A DNA stretch of 64,000 bases from Anaeromassilibacillus senegalensis (GTDB lineage Bacteria > Bacillota > Clostridia > Oscillospirales > Acutalibacteraceae). Each line of letters starts with the position of its first letter. Positions within the stretch are counted from its first letter, which is position 1. The position numbers and the translations under genes were made by a program. The notes under the pieces are model-generated. The model was not told the origin of the DNA and did not search any database. It worked only from the letters and a program-made list of their open reading frames with translations. This document shows, in pieces, positions 6,622-15,635 of the stretch. The stretch is from contig NZ_LN868537.1 of the NCBI RefSeq assembly GCF_001261775.1, positions 434,001 to 498,000 of the forward strand. The letters are read 5' to 3'.

Positions 6622-8539
6622 GCATGACGCTGTCCGGCTGAACACCGCCATTACCAAGGCGCTGGTTGGCATGAAGCCGCCAGAGGATCTGACTGTGACG
6701 GAATGGGCGGAGGAAAAGCGCCGCTTGTCTTCCGAGAGCAGCGCCGAGCCGGGACCATGGCGCACCAGTCGTACGCCCTATCTGCGCGAACCAATGAATG
6801 CCTTCACCGATCCCAGAGTACGGCGCATCGTCATGGTGGCCGCATCCCAGGTTGGAAAGTCCGAATTTCTGAACAATGCTATCGGCTACATTATCGACGA
6901 GGACCCCGGCAGCATCCTCTTTGTCCACCCCACCACCATTGACGCCAAGGAGTATTCCAAGCTCCGCATCGCGCCGATGATCCGGGACTGCCCCACGCTG
7001 AAAAGGAAGGTCGCCCCGGCCAAGAGCCGGGAAAGCGGTAACACTCTCCTTCAGAAGACCTACCCTGGCGGTATCCTGACCATGTGCGGTTCTACCGAGG
7101 CCCATGCATTGGCGTCCAAACCAATCCGTTATGTGTTCGGTGACGAACGCGACCGATGGGCGTCGTCGGCCGGTAACGAAGGCGACCCTTGGGAACTTGC
7201 AATGGCCCGCCAAATCACATTTTATAACGCGAAAGCAGTGGAGGTTTCTACCCCTACAGTAAAGAACGTCAGCGCTATCGAGGCTTCGTACTACGAGGGG
7301 ACTATGGAACGCTGGAAGTCAAAGTGTCCCCATTGCGGCGAATACCACGAAATCAAGTGGGAAAGTATCCGCTATGAGCACGAGATGGTGGAGGTCAACG
7401 GCAAGAAAACCTATACCATAACTCAAATCTGGTATATTTGTCCCGACTGCGGCTGCGTGTCCGACGAGCTGACCATGAAACGCCAGCCCGCCCGGTGGGT
7501 GGCGGAAAATCCGACCGCATATGACCATGGGGTGCGCTCCTTTTGGCTCAATGCCTTCGTATCGCAGTGGGCCTCTTGGGAGTCCATTATCCTAAAGTAT
7601 TTGAACGCCATCGGCGACACCCGGAAGCTACAGGTCGTCTACAACACCTGCTTCGGCGAACTGTGGGAGGACCGCGGCGACCTGGAGGACGAGGACAGCC
7701 TGATGGCTCGCCGGGAGGAATATACCGCCGAGCTGCCCGACGGTGTGCTCGTGCTGACGGCGGGCGTTGACACCCAGGATAACCGAATGGAGTATGAAAT
7801 TCTCGGCCATGGCCACTTCGGGGAGACCTGGGGCATAGAGAAAGGTATCGTCATGGGACGACCTGACGACGACGCGACCTGGACCAAGTTGGACGAGATG
7901 GTATTCAACCGGGTGTTCCGGTTTGCGGACGGCGTGGGCTTGCACGTGTCCATGTCCTTCGTCGATGAAGGCGGACACTTCACGCAGGATGTGCGCTTGC
8001 AATGCAGGTCGCGCATTGGCAAAAAAGTTTTTTGCATCAAGGGCATGTCCGGGCCGGACCGCCCGTTTACCGCCCCGCCGAAGAAACAGAAAATTGTGGT
8101 TCGGCAGCGCGCCATCGGCACTTGCTGGCAATATCAACTGGGCGTCGACGCGGGCAAGCAAATCATCATGGACAACCTGGGTGTCCAGACGAAGGGGCCG
8201 AAATACTGCCATTTCCCCAGGCGTGACGACTACGGACCGGCCTACTTTACCGGACTTCTGTCCGAACACCTGGTCTATAAGGCGGACAGGCGGCAGCCCT
8301 GGGTATGGGAGAAAATACCCGGCCACGAGCGCAACGAGGCGCTGGATTGCCGCAACTACGCCCTCGCGGCGTTCAAGGCCCTTCCCGCCGACCTTGACGA
8401 GGTGGGCAGGAGATTAAAAGCGGCCAGAGGAGAACGGCCTACAGAGGGCGTTGCAACTCCCGTGGCGGCCAAGTCCGCGCGCCCGTCCAAGCGACAGAAG
8501 GCCGGGGACGTGCTACGAAAGTATTATGACGATTGGTAA
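6602..8539 (+). CDS. Terminase large subunit (lambda GpA-like)
   Basis: The 645-residue protein matches the GpA family: N-terminal ATPase with a Walker A-like AASQVGKSE (K86) and an acidic FGDERDRW (D181-E182) Walker B-like motif, then a zinc-binding pair (CPHCGEYH, CPDCGCVS) and a C-terminal nuclease containing GVDTQDNRMEYEI. It cuts cos and drives DNA into the prohead. It starts at a GTG within the small-subunit gene. Length and domain order are normal for the family. Confidence 0.92.
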   Translation: MTTMTTEHDAVRLNTAITKALVGMKPPEDLTVTEWAEEKRRLSSESSAEPGPWRTSRTPYLREPMNAFTDPRVRRIVMVAASQVGKSEFLNNAIGYIIDEDPGSILFVHPTTIDAKEYSKLRIAPMIRDCPTLKRKVAPAKSRESGNTLLQKTYPGGILTMCGSTEAHALASKPIRYVFGDERDRWASSAGNEGDPWELAMARQITFYNAKAVEVSTPTVKNVSAIEASYYEGTMERWKSKCPHCGEYHEIKWESIRYEHEMVEVNGKKTYTITQIWYICPDCGCVSDELTMKRQPARWVAENPTAYDHGVRSFWLNAFVSQWASWESIILKYLNAIGDTRKLQVVYNTCFGELWEDRGDLEDEDSLMARREEYTAELPDGVLVLTAGVDTQDNRMEYEILGHGHFGETWGIEKGIVMGRPDDDATWTKLDEMVFNRVFRFADGVGLHVSMSFVDEGGHFTQDVRLQCRSRIGKKVFCIKGMSGPDRPFTAPPKKQKIVVRQRAIGTCWQYQLGVDAGKQIIMDNLGVQTKGPKYCHFPRRDDYGPAYFTGLLSEHLVYKADRRQPWVWEKIPGHERNEALDCRNYALAAFKALPADLDEVGRRLKAARGERPTEGVATPVAAKSARPSKRQKAGDVLRKYYDDW

Positions 8540-8548
8540 GGTGAGAGC

Positions 8549-8806
8549 ATGACGGACAAAACCGAGCTGCGGGCGAGGCTGGAGTTCTGGAAAAAAGCCC
8601 TGGAGAAGCTGCGCACTGCGTATTTGGCTCTGGTCGACGGCGGCGTAAAAAGCTATACAATCGACGACCGGCAGCTCACGCGCTTTGACATCCCCGCCCT
8701 ACAGAAGGAAATCGCGGAGTCAGAGCGGAAGGTTGACGAGTTGACGGCCCTGTTGTCCGGGCGAAAGCCGCGGCGGGCAGTCGGCGTTATCCCCCGCGAT
8801 TGGTAA
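8549..8806 (+). CDS. gpW-like head-tail joining protein
   Basis: This 85-residue helical protein (ELRARLEFWKKALEKL, then LQKEIAESERKVDELTALLSG) is located between terminase and portal, exactly where lambda gpW lies. The motif VKSYTIDDRQLTRFD is typical of the DUF6148/gpW-like group. Such proteins plug the portal channel after packaging. The identification rests on position, size and these motifs. Confidence 0.7.
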   Translation: MTDKTELRARLEFWKKALEKLRTAYLALVDGGVKSYTIDDRQLTRFDIPALQKEIAESERKVDELTALLSGRKPRRAVGVIPRDW

Positions 8807-8844
8807 ATCTGGGTACAGGCTCGAAAGAGTTGTTTTTACCGTGG

Positions 8845-8897
8845 GCAAGCCCGGCAGAGTTTGTGGCTCCTTTCGCCACCGGGCGGCCCGTTTTTTT
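8845..8897 (+). terminator. Structured intergenic region, possible terminator
   Basis: GCCCGG and CCGGGC arms enclose a GTGGC/GCCAC hairpin, and seven Ts follow at 8891-8897. It could be a leaky terminator that adjusts expression between the packaging and portal genes. Confidence 0.4.
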
Positions 8898-8914
8898 ATG
8901 ACTACTGACAGGAG

Positions 8915-10543
8915 GTGGCCGACATATACCACGACAAAAAATCCGGGCTCTATCTTCCGGATGACGCACGGCCCCAGGCCAAAGGATACAGCGAGGCCGG
9001 CGCAAGCCTGACAAGGCGGGCCATGAAAGGCTTCACGCCGCGCAGTGGATCTCCCAATGAGGACATATCGTGCAACAACATGACCTTGCGGCAGCGTGGC
9101 CGGATGCTCTACATGTCTTCCCCGGTGGCCACCAGCGCTATCAATACCAACCGCACGAAAGTCGTCGGTGTCGGCCTCGCCCTCAAAAGCTCAATCAACC
9201 GGGATGTACTGGGCCTTTCGCCGGAGTCGGCCAAGAGTTGGCAGCGGAGAACGGAAGCAGAGTTCAGCCTCTGGGCCAGCAGAAAAGCGAATTGCGACGC
9301 CACCGGCATGAACAATTTTGAAGGGATGCAACAACTGGCGCTGGTGTCCTGGCTGATGAGCGGAGATGTGTTCCCAGTGTTCAAGCGGTATAAGCCGACT
9401 CCCGCCAATCCCTACTCTCTGCGGATCCATCTGGTCGAGGCCGACCGAGTAAGCACTCCGGACGACTATGGCGGAGGGACCATGTACCCGAGCGTGACCG
9501 ACGGGAAAAACACTACTACTGGGAACAAGATTTACGACGGAGTGGAAGTGGACGACGAGGGCATGGTGGTCGCATACCATATCCGCAACACCTACCCCTG
9601 GCAAATTACCGGAGAGCAGACCACGTGGACGCGAGTTGAGGCCTACGGCAAGAGCACAGGCCTACCCAATATTTTACACGTTATGAACAGCGAGCGGTGC
9701 GACCAGTACCGGGGTGTGACCTATCTTGCCCAGGTCATCGAGCCACTTCTGCAACTGCGCCGATATACCGAAAGCGAGCTGATGGCCGCCCTGGTCCAGA
9801 GCTTCTTCACGGCGTGGATCGTCACCAAGACAGATGCGGAGGACATGCCGCTCAACGAGGTCGGCGGGGGCGATATTGCTGGCGTCCCTGGAGCCAATCC
9901 CGATGCGGAGAATGTCTCCGAGAGCCGCAACGAATATGAAATGGGACCTGGCACTGTAGCCCATCTGGAGGAGGGTGAGGACGTCAAGTTTGGAAGCCCG
10001 AATATCCCGACCACTGGATTTGATACCTTTGTCAAGACTTTCTGCAAACTGATTGGCGCCGGCCTGGGCATCCCATACGACGTACTGATCAAAGAGTACA
10101 ACTCCTCTTATTCATCCGCCCGGGGCGCGCTGATGGACGCCTGGGAGGACTTTAAGATGCGCCGTTCCTGGTTTGTGGCCGACTTCTGCCAGCCGGTCTA
10201 CGAGGTCTGGCTGGCGGAGGCGGTTGCGCGCGGCCGCATCAAGGCCCCTGGTTTTTTTGAGGATCCACTGGTATGCGCCGCGTGGTGCGCCGCGCGGTGG
10301 ATCGGACCAGTGCAGGGGTCTCTCGACCCGCTCAAGGAGGTCAAGGCCGCCGTGTTGCAGGTGCAGAAGGGATTTAAAACCCATGAGCAGGTTGCTCGGG
10401 AGACGGGCGGCGGTGACTGGGACGAAAATGTGGAGCAGTTGGCGGCGGAAAATGCGAAGCTGGCCGCAGCCGGTGATGGGTTGGCTTCCGTGACAGTTGA
10501 CTTTAACGAAAAGGAAGATAACGAAGGAGGAAAAACCGAATGA
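8915..10543 (+). CDS. Portal protein (lambda gpB family)
   Basis: The 542-residue protein shows lambda-family portal features: GRMLYMSSPVATSAINTNRT near the N-terminus, WLMSGDVFPVFKRY, HVMNSERCDQYRGVTYLAQV and GIPYDVLIKEYNSSYSSARGAL. Twelve copies form the DNA channel at the capsid vertex. The GTG at 8915 overlaps the AGGAGG site, so the true start may be slightly different. The stop overlaps the protease gene start, as in lambda B-C. Confidence 0.9.
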   Translation: MADIYHDKKSGLYLPDDARPQAKGYSEAGASLTRRAMKGFTPRSGSPNEDISCNNMTLRQRGRMLYMSSPVATSAINTNRTKVVGVGLALKSSINRDVLGLSPESAKSWQRRTEAEFSLWASRKANCDATGMNNFEGMQQLALVSWLMSGDVFPVFKRYKPTPANPYSLRIHLVEADRVSTPDDYGGGTMYPSVTDGKNTTTGNKIYDGVEVDDEGMVVAYHIRNTYPWQITGEQTTWTRVEAYGKSTGLPNILHVMNSERCDQYRGVTYLAQVIEPLLQLRRYTESELMAALVQSFFTAWIVTKTDAEDMPLNEVGGGDIAGVPGANPDAENVSESRNEYEMGPGTVAHLEEGEDVKFGSPNIPTTGFDTFVKTFCKLIGAGLGIPYDVLIKEYNSSYSSARGALMDAWEDFKMRRSWFVADFCQPVYEVWLAEAVARGRIKAPGFFEDPLVCAAWCAARWIGPVQGSLDPLKEVKAAVLQVQKGFKTHEQVARETGGGDWDENVEQLAAENAKLAAAGDGLASVTVDFNEKEDNEGGKTE

Positions 10544-11868
10544 ACTTTTGGAGCAGGCTGAAAGCTGGTGCGCGAGGCGCGGCCACTCCGGCGGCCGGGG
10601 AAAGCATTACACAGCCCTATACTATGGAGCGGACCGGCGAGGATTCCGCCGAAATCGTGCTGTATGGCGATATTGTCAGCGAGCGACCCATCGACTGGCG
10701 GACGGGAAAGCCATCAGAGGAGGCGTACATCGTCCTCAGCGAGTTCCTGGAGGATTTGAAACAGGTAGAAGATGTGGCACGCTTGACGGTTCGTATCCAC
10801 AGCGTGGGCGGCAACGCCTACGATTCTCTGGCCATCCATAATCGCCTGAAAAGCTTGAACGCCGATATCACGGTCATCGTGGACGGCGTGGCTATGTCCG
10901 GCGGCTCACTCATTATGTGCGCGGGTGGGAAGGTTCAGGTCTATCCCAGCAGCTTGATTATGATTCATCGGTGCTGGGCTTTCATCTGGGGCGGCTACAA
11001 CGCTGCAGAGTTGAGAAAGATGGCCGACGGATATGACGCGGCCGACCGCTCTCAGGCCGCCATTTACCACATCAAGACCGGAATCGACACCCAAGAGCTG
11101 CTGGATATGATGGAGGCAGAAACTTACATGACTGGCCAGGAAGCCATCAGCAAGGGCTTTGCTGACGAATTGGTAGAGGGTAGCGATGGACTGGAAGTCG
11201 CCGCCAGCGCCGACCGACGCACACTTCTTGTAGGCGGCCGCCCGGTCTGGGCCTCCACGAGCAAGAGCGGCATCCCAGCCGCCATCCCTACGGTCAATCC
11301 CGGGAACTTGGTCCCGATTGAGATAAATAGACATCAGCCGGCACAGACCGGCGGACAGAATGGAGGAAACACCATGGCAAACACCCTTGACGAGCTGAAG
11401 ACGGAGAACCCGACCCTCGCAGAACAGCTGATGGCCGAAGCCAGAGCCGCCGTGTCTGCGTCCGGCGCAGCTGCTCCCAACGCTTCGTCCCCTGCGGCTA
11501 CCCCGCCTACCGATCCTGCGAGCAATCCCCAAACTGACCCCGTGGCCGCCGAGCGCCAGCGCATTCAGGACATTGACGTACTGGCGGGTATCTTCGACAC
11601 GGAGACCATCAATGCGGCCAAGTATGGCGACACCGCCTGTACCGCTCAGGAGATGGTTTACCGTGCGGCGCAAAAGGCATCTCAGCAGGGGCGGAAGTTC
11701 CTGGCCGCACTGGAGGGAGACACCGCAGCTTCCGGCGCGCAGCAGGTAGGCGCGGCAGCCGGCGATGGCGGCGAGGGAGACGACGACACCCTGACCCCCG
11801 CGCAACTGATGGCCAAGGGCCGCGCCGACGCCAAAGCCCTGACCAATCCCGAAAAGGAGGAGAAATGA
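10540..11868 (+). CDS. ClpP-like prohead protease with C-terminal scaffold
   Basis: This 442-residue protein has a ClpP/S49-like protease domain at residues about 30-215 with GVAMSGGSLIM (S120) and SLIMIHRCW (H143), followed by a Pro/Ala-rich linker and an Ala/Glu-rich scaffold region from about 279. It corresponds to lambda C with nested Nu3: the protease matures the prohead and the scaffold shapes it. An internal start makes the scaffold alone (separate entry). Confidence 0.88.
   Translation: MNFWSRLKAGARGAATPAAGESITQPYTMERTGEDSAEIVLYGDIVSERPIDWRTGKPSEEAYIVLSEFLEDLKQVEDVARLTVRIHSVGGNAYDSLAIHNRLKSLNADITVIVDGVAMSGGSLIMCAGGKVQVYPSSLIMIHRCWAFIWGGYNAAELRKMADGYDAADRSQAAIYHIKTGIDTQELLDMMEAETYMTGQEAISKGFADELVEGSDGLEVAASADRRTLLVGGRPVWASTSKSGIPAAIPTVNPGNLVPIEINRHQPAQTGGQNGGNTMANTLDELKTENPTLAEQLMAEARAAVSASGAAAPNASSPAATPPTDPASNPQTDPVAAERQRIQDIDVLAGIFDTETINAAKYGDTACTAQEMVYRAAQKASQQGRKFLAALEGDTAASGAQQVGAAAGDGGEGDDDTLTPAQLMAKGRADAKALTNPEKEEK
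11374..11868 (+). CDS. Nested scaffolding protein (Nu3-like) from in-frame internal start
   Basis: An ATG at 11374, in frame with the protease gene, follows TGGAGGAAACACC, one of the best ribosome-binding sites of this operon. The product would be about 164 residues, Ala/Pro/Glu-rich and largely helical (TLDELKTENPTLAEQLMAEA). Lambda makes Nu3 the same way, so separate scaffold translation is likely. Confidence 0.7.
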   Translation: MANTLDELKTENPTLAEQLMAEARAAVSASGAAAPNASSPAATPPTDPASNPQTDPVAAERQRIQDIDVLAGIFDTETINAAKYGDTACTAQEMVYRAAQKASQQGRKFLAALEGDTAASGAQQVGAAAGDGGEGDDDTLTPAQLMAKGRADAKALTNPEKEEK

Positions 11869-11869
11869 C

Positions 11870-12262
11870 ATGGCGAATCATCTCAATAACAAAGTGGACG
11901 AAATGTCCTACGACAATCTGATTGCCGGGATGATGCCGCCCGTCAAGGTAGCATCCGGCACCATCTCCAAGCTCTCCACCGCGGCTAGCTACGCCCGTGG
12001 CACTGTCCTGGCCAAGTCCTCCAGCGACGGAAAGCTCTACATCCTTGGCGGCGCGGCGGCTGGAGGCGACACCCTGACCCCCGACTGCATCCTCTGCGAC
12101 CCGGAGGATGTCGGGACCACCGAGGACGTTGCGGCTGCCGTCTACGTGGCGGGCTGCTTCAACGTCAACGCACTCGTTACGACGGAGGGCTACACTATTA
12201 CCGAGGCGGACAAAGACAAGCTGCGCGAGCGTGGCCTGTACCTGGTTCAGCTTTGGGACTAA
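11870..12262 (+). CDS. Head decoration protein (lambda gpD-like)
   Basis: This 130-residue protein contains KVASGTISKLSTAASYARGTVLAKSSSDGKL, the beta-rich pattern of the gpD family, whose trimers cap the expanded capsid. It lies between scaffold and major capsid, as in lambda. GGAGGAGAAATGAC precedes the start, which lies two bases after the protease stop region. Confidence 0.85.
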   Translation: MANHLNNKVDEMSYDNLIAGMMPPVKVASGTISKLSTAASYARGTVLAKSSSDGKLYILGGAAAGGDTLTPDCILCDPEDVGTTEDVAAAVYVAGCFNVNALVTTEGYTITEADKDKLRERGLYLVQLWD

Positions 12263-12280
12263 CCGAAGGAGGATACGACT

Positions 12281-13354
12281 ATGCCTATCAGCGTTTTCAA
12301 TACCTACTACATGGCGGGCATGATTGAAGAAATCGTGCTGCCGCAGAGCTTTTTCCGCGACCGCTATTTCCCCACCAACGCCGGGACGGATATCTTCGCC
12401 GCCGATAAAGTCCTGGTGGAGTACCGCGACGGCGACCGGAAGATGGCCCCCTTTGTGGTCCGCCGCGCCGGCGATATTCCCATCGGTCGTTCCGGCTACG
12501 AGATCCACGAGTTCGAGCCGCCCTACATTGCCCCCTCCCGCCTGCTGACCATGGACGACCTGCGAAAGCGAGGCTTCGGGGAGGCACTTTTCTCCAACAG
12601 TACCCCCGCCGAGCGTACTCGCGCCCTGCAGATGCAGGACCTGACCGACCTCTCCCGGCGCATTCAGCGCCGCGAGGAGTGGATGGCCGCACAGACCATG
12701 ATCAACAACGGCTGCACCGCCATCGCCTACATCGACAACGACACCGTGGGAGAGCCCTGGGACGTGTTCTACTACGACGTCAACGGCAGCAACCCCGCCA
12801 TCTACACCGTGTCCAGCAAATGGGACGCCGCCGGAGGCGACTTCAAGGCGGACGTGGAGGCGATGACTGGCGACCTGCTGGACCGCGGTTTGCCTGCCAC
12901 CGACCTGGTTGTGGGAACCGCCGTCGGCCAGTTCATTCAGAGCGATGAAAAGCTGGCGAAGCTGCTGGACAACCGGCGCATGGAGTATGGCCAGCTCGCG
13001 CCCAGGCTCACCAGCTACCCCGGCATTGCGTGGCTGGGCCGCCTGAATTTTGGCGGCGTCGACCTGGACATCTACGTGGTGCGCGAGACCGTGGTGGACG
13101 AGAAGAGCGTGACACAGCGCCTGTTCCCCGCGACTTCCGCCATGGTCACCGCCCCTGACTGCGGCCACATGATGTACGGCCAGGTCACCCAAATTGAGGA
13201 TGACGGGGAGTTCCACACCTTCGCCATGCAGCGCGTACCGAAGTTCACCGTGGACAAGGAGCACGACATCCGCAAGCTGCGCGAGGCCGCCCGCCCCCTG
13301 GCCGCTCCCAAGCAGAAGGCACCGTGGATGTATGCGGCCAACGTGGTGGGCTGA
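12281..13354 (+). CDS. Major capsid protein (lambda gpE-like)
   Basis: The 357-residue protein matches the gpE capsid family: TYYMAGMIEEIVLPQSFFRDRYF at the N-terminus, DKVLVEYRDGDRKMAPFV, a central LVVGTAVGQF and C-terminal PDCGHMMYGQVTQIEDDGEFH. It forms the HK97-fold shell. It is the last gene of the very GC-rich block; GC content drops immediately downstream. Confidence 0.92.
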   Translation: MPISVFNTYYMAGMIEEIVLPQSFFRDRYFPTNAGTDIFAADKVLVEYRDGDRKMAPFVVRRAGDIPIGRSGYEIHEFEPPYIAPSRLLTMDDLRKRGFGEALFSNSTPAERTRALQMQDLTDLSRRIQRREEWMAAQTMINNGCTAIAYIDNDTVGEPWDVFYYDVNGSNPAIYTVSSKWDAAGGDFKADVEAMTGDLLDRGLPATDLVVGTAVGQFIQSDEKLAKLLDNRRMEYGQLAPRLTSYPGIAWLGRLNFGGVDLDIYVVRETVVDEKSVTQRLFPATSAMVTAPDCGHMMYGQVTQIEDDGEFHTFAMQRVPKFTVDKEHDIRKLREAARPLAAPKQKAPWMYAANVVG

Positions 13355-13378
13355 TATCCGCCCGGAGAGGAGTAGCCC

Positions 13379-13843
13379 ATGAAGGAGATCAAAATCATCA
13401 ATGGAATCTACGGCTATAGACCGGATGGGTCCAAGATAGTCATCCCGGTTAAGGCCGGCGAGGTTGTCGAGGTATCTGAAGAAGAGGCTGCTCGGCTCAT
13501 CAGCCTTGGCGTTGCCGCCTGCGATGACAAGGCGCCGCCTGAATTCCCGGCCATACCTGTTGCAATGCCCGGAGAGAGCGGGAATGGCGAGCCGGTTGGC
13601 GAAAACCCATCTGATGTAAATGACGGTCCAGAAGAGAGGGAAGAGGCTCACTTTAAAGAGCATCTGGAAGAGTGGACCAATGCCGAACTGAAAGAGCTGG
13701 CAGAAAACATGTGTATCGATACTGCCAAACTCAAGACAAAGGCAGCACTTATCAACGCTATTCGTTCAATTGAATTTGGGCTTGGCTCCAAAGGCGACCA
13801 CGAAGGAATGCCTAAGATCGACGTGGAGAAACCCGTGGTATGA
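13379..13843 (+). CDS. Head protein with C-terminal HeH/LEM-like domain
   Basis: In this 154-residue protein the N-terminus (PVKAGEVVEVSEEEAARLISLGVA) resembles small phage head proteins, the middle is acidic and Pro-rich, and residues about 98-132 (EWTNAELKELAENMCIDTAK...KAALINAI) read as a HeH/LEM helix-extended-loop-helix motif. Its place after the capsid gene suggests a role like lambda FI (packaging or head completion). Confidence 0.55.
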   Translation: MKEIKIINGIYGYRPDGSKIVIPVKAGEVVEVSEEEAARLISLGVAACDDKAPPEFPAIPVAMPGESGNGEPVGENPSDVNDGPEEREEAHFKEHLEEWTNAELKELAENMCIDTAKLKTKAALINAIRSIEFGLGSKGDHEGMPKIDVEKPVV

Positions 13844-14208
13844 GTAGCTTTAAAGATATGGTTGATATCGACAACTGTAATGTATTTATGAACTTAAATG
13901 AGTTTGCAGAAAGCCGTACAGTGTTTTATGATGATGTATTTTATGAAGATATTCCGGTTGTGATTACGGGCATTAGCGAAAAAAGCCGGAGACAATTGGT
14001 ATCAGATCATGCGCAGGGGTTGTATCTGGTTTCTGCCGTTTTACATTGCGCGGCGGCAGATCTGGGTGGAAATCAACCAGAAAAGGGACAACGCATCAAA
14101 ATCAATGACCAGCAAGGTGGCGTAGGATTTTTCCGAGAATTTTATGTCGCGTCCTCGGTCTGCGAGATGGGAATGTTACGCGTGGAATTGGAGGCGGTGG
14201 ATGAATGA
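13840..14208 (+). CDS. Head-tail connector protein (gpFII-like position)
   Basis: This 122-residue beta-rich protein (DVFYEDIPVVITGISEKSRR, then GQRIKINDQQGGVGFFREFY) starts at an ATGA overlap with the previous gene. Size, position between capsid and gpZ-like gene and beta content fit lambda FII or the ATP-binding-sugar-transporter-like head-completion group. This is partly by position. Confidence 0.5.
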   Translation: MSSFKDMVDIDNCNVFMNLNEFAESRTVFYDDVFYEDIPVVITGISEKSRRQLVSDHAQGLYLVSAVLHCAAADLGGNQPEKGQRIKINDQQGGVGFFREFYVASSVCEMGMLRVELEAVDE

Positions 14209-14780
14209 GTGTTGTACGTGTTGATCAGGTAGGCAGCAATAGTTTGGACCGAGTGAACAAGCTGCTTGCCGGAATCCCTGGCGGGGTATACAAGGCAACC
14301 TATGCCGCCCTAAAGCGCGCCGGTGATACTGCCAAGACTAAGGCGGGTCAGTTTGCTGCCGCCGAGTATACCATTAACAAAGGGACGTTTGTGCGGAACG
14401 TCAACATGAAGTCCCACATTAGTAGTAGCGGGGGAAGCATCGTGGAGATGAAGATTTCATACGCTAGCAGCGTTCTTCCCTTGTTGACTTTCAACACCAA
14501 ATTTTCCCGGAATGGCCAGGTGCAAACCCAAGTCAAGCGCAACGGTGGGGCGTCGATGCTGGAACACGCTTTTGTAGCCAGCATCTACGGACCTATTGCC
14601 GTCTATGAGCGCGTGGGTATACCTCGTTTCCCGGTGGAGCAAAAGTTTGGTCCGTCCACTGGCCACATGATGCAAAATGACCGAGTCATTGAGAAAATGG
14701 ACGAGACTATCCGGCAGACCTATGAAGCCCGTGTGGAACATGAGATTCTGCGCGTGCTCAACGGCTGGGGAGGTAGGTAA
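14205..14780 (+). CDS. Minor tail protein Z-like (tail completion)
   Basis: This 191-residue protein contains LAGIPGGVYKATYAALKRAGDTAKTKAGQFA and a following basic beta region, the pattern of the prophage minor tail protein Z family, which helps complete the head-proximal tail end. It overlaps the previous stop (ATGA). Confidence 0.7.
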   Translation: MSVVRVDQVGSNSLDRVNKLLAGIPGGVYKATYAALKRAGDTAKTKAGQFAAAEYTINKGTFVRNVNMKSHISSSGGSIVEMKISYASSVLPLLTFNTKFSRNGQVQTQVKRNGGASMLEHAFVASIYGPIAVYERVGIPRFPVEQKFGPSTGHMMQNDRVIEKMDETIRQTYEARVEHEILRVLNGWGGR

Positions 14781-15272
14781 ATGACACGGACTATCCTGTT
14801 GGAATGCTTGCGTGATGAGACCATGGAGGCTGTACACGACATCATTATGCCGGTATCCATGCAGAAAGGTGATGTTGACCAGGCATACCGGCCAGCTGAT
14901 ACCTACTTGGCCCGGTTGCCGGACAGCTCGGCCGCCAAGAAAAAAGTCCCTTATATTCTGCATCAGATCATCACCGGTAAGGACGCCCAGACATCGGGAC
15001 AGAAGGTTCTGTCCACGGCTACCGTTCGTACCATCTTCTGTGTGTACAACAACGATGAACAGGAGGGTGGTCTTACGCTGCTCAACCTCATGGAACGGCT
15101 GCGTATCCAACTGCTCCGCAAGGTCGTTATCGGTAACCAGTTCACTCTTGACTTGGAGGCAGGACTGGAAGTGCTAGTTTATCCCGAGGATACCGCCCCG
15201 TATTATGCCGGAGAGATGATAAGCGTTTGGAAACTCCCGGCAGTAGAAAGAGAGGTAAGACAATGGCTGTAA
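14781..15272 (+). CDS. Probable tail terminator protein
   Basis: This 163-residue alpha/beta protein lies directly after the gpZ-like gene and before the sheath. It includes PYILHQIITGKDAQ, TVRTIFCVYNNDEQEG and LLNLMERLRIQLL, features resembling tail-terminator proteins that cap the tube at its final length. Assignment is mainly from position and size. Confidence 0.45.
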   Translation: MTRTILLECLRDETMEAVHDIIMPVSMQKGDVDQAYRPADTYLARLPDSSAAKKKVPYILHQIITGKDAQTSGQKVLSTATVRTIFCVYNNDEQEGGLTLLNLMERLRIQLLRKVVIGNQFTLDLEAGLEVLVYPEDTAPYYAGEMISVWKLPAVEREVRQWL

Positions 15273-15622
15273 ATGATAAAATTGCCGAGCCGGCCCCCGC
15301 GGCGGATATTGAGGTTACCACAACCAAGGCTGATGATCAGTCGGCCAAAAAGAACATCTTGCAAAAGAAACCTGATGGTTTTTCCGGATTTTGCTGTTAC
15401 ATAGGACCAACCATCATCGGGGTTATTCAGTCCGGAACAATCTACCCCAAGTCCAAAGCAGAGGTGCTGAAGGACCTCGAGTCCGAAGTCAAGAAGCATC
15501 CGCTAATTGCTTCGCTGGTGGTGGGCGGCGAGACACTGGCCACTGACCGAATCAAGGTGAAAACGCCTGGAAACTTGCTTTTTGTAAACTATAGAAAACT
15601 TGCTTCCGGAAAGAACAAATAG
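15263..15622 (+). CDS. Hypothetical tail-operon protein
   Basis: This 119-residue protein starts at an ATG within the previous gene's end (AGAGAGG site); a longer frame from 15227 lacks a good site. The N-terminus is Ala/Pro-rich and disordered, then a compact beta domain (FCCYIGPTIIGVIQSGTIYPKSKAEVLKDL). It is conserved in position before the sheath in Firmicute myophages. The function is unknown. Confidence 0.6.
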   Translation: MAVNDKIAEPAPAADIEVTTTKADDQSAKKNILQKKPDGFSGFCCYIGPTIIGVIQSGTIYPKSKAEVLKDLESEVKKHPLIASLVVGGETLATDRIKVKTPGNLLFVNYRKLASGKNK

Positions 15623-15635
15623 GGAGGAAACACAT

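Noticed and set aside
11609..13663. 684-residue minus-strand frame opposite the capsid genes
   Set aside because: It arises from high GC and codon bias of the decoration and capsid genes on the other strand.
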